DNA from: JBCBEX01 sp039177895
GTDB taxonomy: Bacteria; Bacteroidota; Rhodothermia; Rhodothermales; Rubricoccaceae
DNA: 8,190 nt
Assembly (NCBI GenBank): GCA_039177895.1
Contig: JBCDFO010000208.1
Location: forward strand, 1 to 8,190
Reading direction: 5' to 3'
The translations under genes and the position numbers were made by a program. Under the pieces are notes generated by a model. The model was not told the origin of the DNA and ran no database searches. It saw nothing but the letters and a program-made list of their open reading frames with translations. Below are positions 1-5,566 of this stretch, one piece after another (the stretch's first letter is position 1; the number at the start of each line of letters is the position of its first letter).

Positions 1-95
1 GGGTGTGAGGGTGTGAGGGTGTGAGGGTGTGAGGGTGTGAGGGTGTGAGGGTGTGAGGGTGTGAGGGTGTGAGGGTGTGAGGGTGTGAGGGTGTG
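1..95. repeat. 8-bp tandem repeat array (GGGTGTGA)n, cut by window edge
   Basis: Eleven perfect head-to-tail copies of GGGTGTGA fill positions 1-88, and a twelfth copy breaks after seven bases (89-95). The array starts at the window edge, so its true length is unknown. There are no unique spacers, so it is a simple short-sequence repeat and not a CRISPR. Any GTG in the unit soon meets an in-frame TGA, so it does not encode protein on this strand. The twelve regularly spaced GGG tracts separated by five bases fit the general G-quadruplex pattern. Confidence 0.95.
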
Positions 96-166
96 GAGCG
101 AGGCGGGTCCGAAAAGTTCCGAGCTTGGCGAATTCGCTTGACCTGAGGGCGGCGACACACATCTTT
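96..166. promoter_or_regulatory. unique spacer between two tandem arrays, with 10-bp palindrome; possible promoter region
   Basis: This is the only non-repetitive DNA between the two arrays, so any promoter or operator for the downstream GatZ-family gene probably lies here or further left. It contains a perfect 10-bp palindrome, GCGAATTCGC at 128-137. A TTGACC hexamer at 138-143 follows directly and resembles a sigma-70 -35 box. Seventeen bases later, where a -10 box would lie, is ATCTTT (161-166), a poor match. No Bacteroidota-type TAnnTTTG element is evident. The promoter call is inference; the palindrome is seen directly. Confidence 0.25.
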
Positions 167-227
167 ACCGTCCACCGTCCACCGTCCACCGTCCACCGTC
201 CACCGTCCACCGTCCACCGTCCACCGT
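167..227. repeat. 7-bp tandem repeat array (ACCGTCC)n abutting a start codon
   Basis: Eight perfect copies of ACCGTCC occupy 167-222, followed by a five-base partial copy, ACCGT (223-227). The GTG start of the following gene (226-228) uses the last two bases of this partial copy. A 7-bp unit is not a multiple of three, so each gain or loss shifts the relative frame of anything read through it. The unit differs in sequence and length from the 8-bp array upstream. Perfect copies suggest recent slippage. Confidence 0.95.
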
Positions 228-1500
228 GCTCACGCCATCCCCGTCCGCGCAGCGCCTCGTGACGCGCCTCGAAGCCGAGGGGCAGCCGTTTCTCGATGCG
301 GTCGTGCAGGCGATGATCGATGGGCGGATCCGGGACACGACCTTGCTCGCGGTCTGCCCAACCTCCCGTGCTGTCGTGCGGGCCGTGCTGCGTGTCGCCG
401 AGCGGGTGGCGATGCCCGCGCTCTTCGCCGCGACGCTCAACCAGGTGGACCGGACGCCCACGGGAGCACCGGGCTACACGGGGTGGACGCCCGCGGCGCT
501 TGTGGCTGTGATCCGCGAGGAAGCGACGGCGCTGGGCGTCACCGTCCCCATCGGGCCGTGCCTCGACCACGGGGGGCCGTGGCTCACCGCCGCCCATGCC
601 GGGCTCGGCTTCGACGCAGCGATGGACGCGGCGAACGGGTCGCTGGAGGCCGCGCTCGATGCAGGCTACGTGCTCCTCCATCTCGACGCCACGGGTAGCC
701 GTGACAAGGAGGCAGTCCCGCCTGCCGTTGCCGTCGCGCGGACGCTCGACCTTCTCGCGCACGCCGAGGCCTACCGAAGCGCGCAGGGCTTGCCGCCCGT
801 TGCCTACGAGGTCGGCACCGAGGAAATCCAGGGCGGTCTCGCCGATGAGGCCGCCTTCGCGCAGTTTCTCGCGGATCTGCACGCGGGGCTGCATGACCGG
901 GGGCTCGCGCACGCCGCACCGTGCTTCGTTGTCGGGCAGGTGGGCACGCTGCTCACCACCGACCGCTTCGATGCCGATAAAGCCGCTGCACTGACCGCGC
1001 GGGCGCGGGCGTTCGGCGCGCTCGTGAAGGGGCACGACACCGACTTCGTGGCGCACCCCGAGGCCTACCCGGCGAGCGGGATGGGCGCGGCGAACCTCGG
1101 CCCGGAGTGCACGGCGGCGGAGTACGCGGCGCTGCTCGACCTCGCGGCGCTCGAAGGCGAGCGCCTGCCGCCCACGTCCACCGAGGCGTCCGGTATCGAG
1201 CGGGTCGTCTTCGAGGCGGTCGAGGCTCACCCGCACTGGCGGAAGTGGCTCGGCGCGGACGAGCGTGGTGCCCGACTTGCAGATCTGGCTCCCGAGCGCC
1301 AGCGCTGGATCGTGGCGACGGGCGTGCGCTACGTCTGGACGCATCCGGCGGTGGCGACAGCCCGGGCGGCCCTGTTTGCCAACGTGGCGGCGGCGTGCGA
1401 TCCGGACGCTGTGGTCGATCAGCGTATCGAGGCCGTGGTGAAACGCTACGCGGATGCGTTCGCCCTACCTGGCCTGTGCGAGCGCCTGGCACGGGTGTAA
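226..1500 (+). CDS. GatZ/KbaZ-family protein (tagatose-bisphosphate aldolase class II, non-catalytic subunit-like)
   Basis: A 424-residue cytosolic protein, close to the family's usual 420-430. Recognisable GatZ/KbaZ blocks in order: LNQVDRTP then GYTGWTP (71-89), CLDHGGPW (112-119), LLHLDAT (150-156), YEVGTEEIQGGL (194-205), VKGHDTDF (267-274), and a C-terminal HWRKWL to RYVWTHP region (337-374). The polar residues conserved with E. coli GatZ are present: D114/H115, H152/D154, E199, H270 and D273. In enterobacteria GatZ stabilises the catalytic GatY aldolase; some stand-alone relatives have been described as sugar or sugar-phosphate 4-epimerases. No gatY-like gene is nearby, so an independent enzyme is plausible (inference). 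The start is the first in-frame start codon after a TGA at 139-141. It is a GTG inside the repeat array with no ribosome-binding site. Conserved sequence begins near residue 22, so later starts (304, 313) would cut into it. Confidence 0.85.
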   Translation: MLTPSPSAQRLVTRLEAEGQPFLDAVVQAMIDGRIRDTTLLAVCPTSRAVVRAVLRVAERVAMPALFAATLNQVDRTPTGAPGYTGWTPAALVAVIREEATALGVTVPIGPCLDHGGPWLTAAHAGLGFDAAMDAANGSLEAALDAGYVLLHLDATGSRDKEAVPPAVAVARTLDLLAHAEAYRSAQGLPPVAYEVGTEEIQGGLADEAAFAQFLADLHAGLHDRGLAHAAPCFVVGQVGTLLTTDRFDADKAAALTARARAFGALVKGHDTDFVAHPEAYPASGMGAANLGPECTAAEYAALLDLAALEGERLPPTSTEASGIERVVFEAVEAHPHWRKWLGADERGARLADLAPERQRWIVATGVRYVWTHPAVATARAALFANVAAACDPDAVVDQRIEAVVKRYADAFALPGLCERLARV

Positions 1501-1542
1501 TGGTAGCGTGACATCGAGTAGGGCCGAGGCTGGCCGTGCGGT

Positions 1543-1643
1543 ACGGGGCAGGTCCCGGTGTAGGATTTGGCCCCGTCCTTGCGATAGGGGAGGACCTCGC
1601 CGCCGAGGGCCCTCCCTCGGGTCGAATCGTAGCACGCGGCTAC
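1543..1643 (+). promoter_or_regulatory. candidate structured RNA leader or 3' region between gatZ-like gene and pilC
   Basis: The 177-bp gap 1501-1677 has several perfect inverted repeats in the orientation of pilC. Stem A is ACGGGGC (1543-1549) with GCCCCGT (1570-1576), enclosing a 20-base loop. Within that loop AGGTCC (1550-1555) can pair with GGACCT (1592-1597), which would give a pseudoknot or an alternative fold. Stem C is CCGAGGG (1603-1609) with CCCTCGG (1614-1620), loop CCCT. Stem D is GTAGC (1629-1633) with GCTAC (1639-1643). A pyrimidine-rich tail without obvious pairing then leads to the pilC ATG at 1678. There is no T-tract, so a classical terminator is unlikely. It matches no riboswitch consensus I know. 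Chance stems are common in GC-rich DNA, so confidence is low. Confidence 0.3.
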
Positions 1644-1677
1644 CCAATCCTGCCACCCGCCTCCTCCTCGCTCCGCT

Positions 1678-3030
1678 ATGGCTGAGTTTCGCTTCACCGG
1701 CATCGCCTCCAACGGTCAGCCCGTGCAGGGGACCGTCTTCGCCCCGAACCAGCGCACAGCCAAGAAGAAGGTGGACGAGCTGGCCACCAAGCACAAGTTT
1801 TCCGCCCGCGAGATCGAGAAGCGGGTCACGTTCCTCTTCAAGGTGACGCACCCCTCCGGCAAGGTGGTGCAGGGCGAGCAGAAGGCGTTCAAGGCCGAGG
1901 AGGTCGAGCGCGCGCTCAGCCGGATGGGCATGGAGGTCGTCTACGTCAAGAAGAAGCTCCTCGACGTGACGCGCAAGCCGCCGTCGAGCGACGTGATCAT
2001 GTTCGTGCGCCTCGCGGCGAACCTCCTCAACGAGAAGATGCACTTCAACGAGGTGCTCAACCTGCTCATCGCCGACATCTCGTCGAACTCGCTCAAGCAG
2101 GTCATCCGCGACATCAACGGCGACCTGAAGGCTGGCATGGAAGCGCAGCAGGCCTTCATGAAGCACCAGCAGTCGCTCGGCAAGTTCACCGCCTACATGC
2201 TCGGCGTGGCCTCGAAGTCAGGCAACATGTCCGAGATCTACGAGGCGACGGCCCGTTTCCTCGAGCGCCGCGACGAGTTCAAGAAGTCCGTCAAGAGCGC
2301 GCTCATTATGCCGATGGTGACCGTGCTGGCGACGATTGGCGTCTTCATCTGGTACATCTGGTACATCGTCCCGATGACGGCGGGCCTCTTCGACAACTTC
2401 AACAACCTGGAGCTGCCGCCGCTCACTACGTGGTCCATCGGGGCGAGCAAGTGGCTCGACGCCAACATCGGCTACCTGCTGGTGGCCATCGCCCTGCTCG
2501 TGGGCGGTCTGGTGATGTACTTCCGCTCGCCGAAGGGCCAGTTCCAGGCGCACAAGCACATGATCAAGATCCCGGTCATCGGGAGCCTGCTCCACAAGCT
2601 CAACCTGGAGATCTTCTGCCGCGTCTTTGCCATCCTCTACTCGTCCGCGGGTGAGAACATCGAGGTCATCAAGGTGGCCGCTGAGGCGTCGGGCAACCGC
2701 TACATCGAGCACCAGGTCAAGACCATTACCATCCCAATGCTCGTCGCGCAGGGCAACGACCTCGTGCAGTCGATGGAGGCCTCGGGCGTCTTCACCTCGA
2801 TGACGCTCGCGCGTTTTCGCACGGGTTCGGAGACGGGCGCGGTGCGCAAGAGCGCCCAGCAGATGGCCGACTACTACGAGAAGGAGACCACGCTCAAGCT
2901 CAAATCCGCCGTCGAGACGATCCAGACGGTGGTGTCCATGTTCATCGGCATCCTGGTGGCGTTCCTGACCGTCCTCTCGGCTGAGACGGCGCTCATCCGC
3001 CCCAGCTCGACCGAACTCATGGGCGGCTAG
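1678..3030 (+). CDS. pilC: type IV pilus inner-membrane platform protein PilC (GspF family) with doubled N-terminal domain
   Basis: A 450-residue polytopic protein that forms the inner-membrane platform on which the PilB and PilT ATPases act. The family's two helical cytoplasmic T2SSF domains are visible: the first at about 105-212 (FVRLAANLLNEKMHFNEVLN; VASKSGNMSEIYEATARFLE) and the second at about 308-415 (FCRVFAILYSSAGENIEV; RFRTGSETGAVRKSAQQMAD). Three membrane segments are seen, near 209-232, 264-282 and 413-437. Unusually, the short N-terminal domain that normally opens PilC appears twice, at 1-48 and 49-101. Both copies carry FxF(6)GxxVQG (F4/F6/G13/VQG 16-18 and F52/F54/G61/VQG 64-66), offset by exactly 48 residues. 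This explains a length above the usual roughly 400. The ATG follows a CT-rich leader without a Shine-Dalgarno. pilB follows after 102 bp, suggesting co-transcription. Confidence 0.93.
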   Translation: MAEFRFTGIASNGQPVQGTVFAPNQRTAKKKVDELATKHKFSAREIEKRVTFLFKVTHPSGKVVQGEQKAFKAEEVERALSRMGMEVVYVKKKLLDVTRKPPSSDVIMFVRLAANLLNEKMHFNEVLNLLIADISSNSLKQVIRDINGDLKAGMEAQQAFMKHQQSLGKFTAYMLGVASKSGNMSEIYEATARFLERRDEFKKSVKSALIMPMVTVLATIGVFIWYIWYIVPMTAGLFDNFNNLELPPLTTWSIGASKWLDANIGYLLVAIALLVGGLVMYFRSPKGQFQAHKHMIKIPVIGSLLHKLNLEIFCRVFAILYSSAGENIEVIKVAAEASGNRYIEHQVKTITIPMLVAQGNDLVQSMEASGVFTSMTLARFRTGSETGAVRKSAQQMADYYEKETTLKLKSAVETIQTVVSMFIGILVAFLTVLSAETALIRPSSTELMGG

Positions 3031-3132
3031 CCCGGGCCTGCAGTCCGGTCCGCTTGAACGGCGGGCCGGGCTGGCCGATACCTCGCTCGACCTCCGCCCA
3101 TCGGGGCCTCGTCTTCCGCCACGCCGCAGTCC
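3031..3132 (+). other. pilC-pilB intergenic spacer with weak inverted repeat
   Basis: This 102-bp spacer contains AGCCCGG (3029-3035, overlapping the pilC stop) which can pair with CCGGGCT (3066-3072) across a 30-base interval. A second weak pair is CCGAT (3075-3079) with ATCGG (3100-3104). Neither is followed by a T-tract, so I do not call a terminator and would expect read-through into pilB. The last 30 bases before the ATG are pyrimidine-rich and have no Shine-Dalgarno motif. Confidence 0.3.
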
Positions 3133-5229
3133 ATGCAAAGCCGCTTCTTCCGTAGCTCGTCCGGCTCCGATGGTAAAGCGCGTAAGCCGCGCTCGCCGTT
3201 TGCTTCGCCGCCGCCCACCCAGGGCGACGGTAGCAACTGGATGTCGGGCGACGCCCTCGCGGGGGCCGACCCCGCGCTCGAAGCCGAACTCGCCGCGACG
3301 CTCAACAAGGCGTCCTCGCCGCCGGGAGCCCCGCCGAAGCCGGTCGCCCCGCCTGCCGGAGGCGACGGAGCCGCAGTCGTACGCCGCACGGCGGCCGTGG
3401 CCACGCAAGGCGGCGCGCTCGGCCTCGCCGGGCACGACCGCGTGGTGCAGGCGCTTCTCAAAGACGAGAAGGTCACCGAGGCGCAGGTTCAGACCGCGCA
3501 CGACGTCAAGCAGAACGAGCGCCTCCGTGACCCCCTCTGGCGCGTCCTCACCAAGGACACGACCGTCGATCGCGACGCCGTCTTCGAGCAGGCGGCCCTC
3601 ACCTACGCCTTCCGGCTGGCCCCGGTCGTCGAGCGCGAGCCCGACGTCGAGTTCGTCAAGACCGTGATGGAGTCGTTCGAGGAAGAGCTTCGCGACCAAC
3701 TCCTCGAGATGGGCGTCGCGCCGTACGCCTACGCGCAGGACCACGCCTCGGGCATCCTCAAGCTGGTCTTCATCACCGAGGACCCGATGCGGCAGGAGCT
3801 GCAGCGGCTCATGCACAAGCTGGAGCTGGAGCGCTTCGAGCTGTGCTTCGCGCCGGGCAGCATCGTCGCGAAGGTGCTGGACACGGCCTTCCCGAAGCAG
3901 AACGAGTACCTCAAGCGCGTCCAGGAGTCCGACGACGACGCCTTCGACCTCGGCATGTCGTTCGAGGACGGCGAGGAGTCGCTCATCGACGAGGAGGCGC
4001 TCGAAGCCGAGATCTCGCGCTCGGCGCTCATCAACCTCACCGAGGCCATCCTCATCGAGGGCGTCCGCAAAAACGTCTCGGACATCCACATCTGGATCAA
4101 CCACGCGCGTCAGACCGAAGTCCACTTCCGCATCGACGGGCGCCTCGTCCACTGGCACACGCAGAAGAAGGGCCACCCGGAGGCGCTACTCTCGGTCATC
4201 AAGGACACCGCCGGCGGCGTCGACCGCTTCGAGCGCGAGAAGGCGCAGGACGGCTTCATCCAGCGCCCCATCGACGGCACCACGATCCGCTACCGCGTCT
4301 CGATCCTGCCGATCGCGACGGCCAACTCCGAGATCCGGGCCGAGTCCATCGTCATCCGTATCCTCGACGACCGGAAGGTCATCACGGACCTCTCCAAGCT
4401 CGGCCTCCTGCCGTTCGCGATGGAGCAGTTCAACAAGGCCATCCGCCAGCCCCACGGCATGGTGATCCTGACCGGTCCGACGGGCTCGGGTAAGTCGACG
4501 ACGCTCGTGGCGGCGCTCTCCAACACGGTCACGCCCGAGGTGAACGTGCTCACGGTCGAGGACCCGGTCGAGTACATCATCCCGGGCGTGCGGCAGATCA
4601 AGCTGAGCCACAAGCTCTCGCTCGAAGGCGCGCTCCGCGCCATCCTGCGTCACGACCCGGACATCGTGATGGTCGGTGAGATGCGTGACAAGGCGACCGC
4701 CGAGCTCGGCATCAAGCTCGCCAACACGGGTCACCTCACGTTCTCCACGCTCCACACCAACGACGCGCCGTCGGCGGTGTCGCGTCTCTACAAGATGGGC
4801 CTGGAGCCGTTCCTCATCGCCTACGCGATCAACCTGATCGTGGCGCAGCGCCTCATCCGCAAGGTCTGCGACGGGTGCAAGAAGGCCACCCCGCGTGAGG
4901 AATTGGACGTGACCCTGGCTACGCAGCTCGAGTTTACCGAGGAAGAGATCGAGACGGTGACGTTCTACGAGCCAGGCAACGACCCGACCTGCCCGATGTG
5001 CAAGGGCCGGGGCTACAAGGGCCGCCGTGCCATCGCCGAGGCGCTCTACTTCTCCCCAGCTATCCGCGAGGCCATCGTGGACGCGGGCGAGGTGATCGAC
5101 GAGGATGAGATCAAGCGCATCGCGGTCGGCGAGGGCATGCTCACGCTCCAGGCGTCGGCCCGCGAGGTGGTCAAGCTCGGCGAGACGACGCTCGACGAGG
5201 TGCTCCGGGTGACGGCTTCCGAGCATTAG
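3133..5229 (+). CDS. pilB: type IV pilus extension ATPase PilB (GspE family)
   Basis: A 698-residue cytoplasmic hexameric ATPase that powers pilin polymerisation through PilC. Residues 1-95 are a Pro/Ala/Lys/Ser-rich extension of low complexity. An MshEN/GspE-N-like domain follows (about 100-255; e.g. LLKDEKVTEAQVQTA), then an acidic linker (266-293) and the N2 domain (SDIHIWI 316-322; RIDGRL 333-338). The motor core is intact: Walker A GPTGSGKST (448-456), Asp box VEDPVEY (475-481), Walker B DIVMVGEMRD (510-519, catalytic Glu516) and His box TGHLTFSTLHT (532-542). The PilB/GspE zinc-binding tetracysteine is present: C579/C582 and C620/C623. The tetracysteine marks it as PilB and not PilT. 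It is somewhat longer than the usual 560-590, mainly through the N-terminal extension. The MshEN-like region lacks the glycines of the c-di-GMP motif. A strong terminator follows the stop. Confidence 0.96.
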   Translation: MQSRFFRSSSGSDGKARKPRSPFASPPPTQGDGSNWMSGDALAGADPALEAELAATLNKASSPPGAPPKPVAPPAGGDGAAVVRRTAAVATQGGALGLAGHDRVVQALLKDEKVTEAQVQTAHDVKQNERLRDPLWRVLTKDTTVDRDAVFEQAALTYAFRLAPVVEREPDVEFVKTVMESFEEELRDQLLEMGVAPYAYAQDHASGILKLVFITEDPMRQELQRLMHKLELERFELCFAPGSIVAKVLDTAFPKQNEYLKRVQESDDDAFDLGMSFEDGEESLIDEEALEAEISRSALINLTEAILIEGVRKNVSDIHIWINHARQTEVHFRIDGRLVHWHTQKKGHPEALLSVIKDTAGGVDRFEREKAQDGFIQRPIDGTTIRYRVSILPIATANSEIRAESIVIRILDDRKVITDLSKLGLLPFAMEQFNKAIRQPHGMVILTGPTGSGKSTTLVAALSNTVTPEVNVLTVEDPVEYIIPGVRQIKLSHKLSLEGALRAILRHDPDIVMVGEMRDKATAELGIKLANTGHLTFSTLHTNDAPSAVSRLYKMGLEPFLIAYAINLIVAQRLIRKVCDGCKKATPREELDVTLATQLEFTEEEIETVTFYEPGNDPTCPMCKGRGYKGRRAIAEALYFSPAIREAIVDAGEVIDEDEIKRIAVGEGMLTLQASAREVVKLGETTLDEVLRVTASEH

Positions 5230-5260
5230 GAAGTGAATCCAGCGTAGACCGACCTCCCAG

Positions 5261-5288
5261 GCGGGCCTTCCGGAAAGAAGGCCCGTTT
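5261..5288 (+). terminator. intrinsic terminator after pilB
   Basis: A perfect 9-bp stem, CGGGCCTTC (5262-5270) with GAAGGCCCG (5277-5285), closes the 6-base loop CGGAAA. It is extended by a possible G-T pair (5261/5286) and followed by TTT and then CCATTTG. It lies 32 bases after the pilB stop. It is the clearest terminator in the window and implies that pilC-pilB ends here and pilT has its own promoter, unless it is read through. Confidence 0.85.
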
Positions 5289-5354
5289 CCATTTGTAGCC
5301 GCGTCGTTTCGATGGGAAGGGACGCGGTGAAGCACGCGGGGGCCGCGCCCGACC

Positions 5355-5394
5355 GCAGCGGACGAGGCCTGGAAAAAACGAGGAGCAGCGGACG
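5355..5394. repeat. pair of 10-bp direct repeats upstream of pilT
   Basis: GCAGCGGACG occurs at 5355-5364 and again at 5385-5394. The start-to-start distance is exactly 30 bp, close to three helical turns, which would place both copies on one DNA face. The interval contains GGAAAAAACG. This could be a double binding site for a regulator, but chance is possible in GC-rich DNA. Confidence 0.35.
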
Positions 5395-5415
5395 GCGGAG
5401 GAGCCCTGAGGGTCC

Positions 5416-5431
5416 CTAAATCGACGTTTAG
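5416..5431. promoter_or_regulatory. AT-rich inverted repeat upstream of pilT
   Basis: CTAAA (5416-5420) and TTTAG (5427-5431) form a perfect 5-bp inverted repeat around TCGACG. It is one of the few AT-rich spots in a very GC-rich intergenic region and sits about 135 bp before the preferred pilT start. Operator-like geometry is visible; function is inferred only. Confidence 0.25.
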
Positions 5432-5566
5432 AGCCTGCCTGGCACAGAGAGCGCCCGCCAGCGCGCACAGCGCCCGGCTTTGGCCCGCCTTTTGTCAGAG
5501 TCGGGGAGACGAGCCATCGTTGCGGCCTCCGGGTCGCCCCTCCGCCATCGCCTTTACGCCTCCGTC

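Larger units (their letters stand above)
5289..5566 (+). promoter_or_regulatory. non-coding region upstream of pilT, likely holding its promoter
   Basis: This 278-bp stretch lies between the pilB terminator and the preferred pilT start. It includes an upstream in-frame extension from TTG 5480, which I judge non-coding because it uses codons rare in the neighbours (TCA, AGA, CGA, TTG). The most AT-rich part is around 5415-5431. There is a run of six A at 5373-5378. I see no clear -35/-10 pair or Bacteroidota -33/-7 element. The direct repeat and inverted repeat listed separately are the only structured signals. Confidence 0.4.

Noticed and set aside
1..227. CRISPR array or telomere-like end
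   Set aside because: The units are contiguous with no spacers, so not CRISPR. The G-rich unit resembles telomeric repeats only superficially, and nothing else indicates a linear replicon end.
165..461. Minus-strand frame ending in repeated TVDGGRW
   Set aside because: The repeated peptide is simply the 7-bp array read on the other strand, and the remainder is antisense to the gatZ-like gene.
1561..1569. TAGGATTTG as a Bacteroidota -7 promoter element for pilC
   Set aside because: The spacing is one base off the TAnnTTTG consensus, no -33 TTTG partner is found at the right distance, and it lies in the loop of the candidate hairpin.
1501..1677. Known small RNA (SRP RNA, c-di-GMP riboswitch, tRNA)
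   Set aside because: I found none of the hallmark conserved sequences of these RNAs on either strand.
1446..1712. Minus-strand frame across the gatZ-pilC gap
   Set aside because: 88 codons, overlaps both flanking genes, no recognisable domain; the intergenic part is better explained by inverted repeats.
3029..3072. Terminator between pilC and pilB
   Set aside because: The 7-bp stem has a 30-base interval and no T-tract; the short gap and functional pairing favour co-transcription.
2218..4176. Very long open frame on the minus strand (652 codons) opposite pilC and pilB
   Set aside because: It spans the end of one clear gene and half of the next, has the low-complexity Arg/Asp/Leu/Val composition typical of antisense shadows in GC-rich DNA, and matches no family I recognise.
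4186..5292. Long minus-strand open frame opposite pilB
   Set aside because: Antisense shadow of the strongly supported pilB, and it would begin inside the intrinsic terminator region.
5480..5566. TTG start at 5480 as the true pilT start
   Set aside because: The extra 29 codons use several triplets avoided by neighbouring genes (TCA, AGA, CGA, TTG) and show no PilT similarity. GTG 5567 fits the leader style of the other genes.
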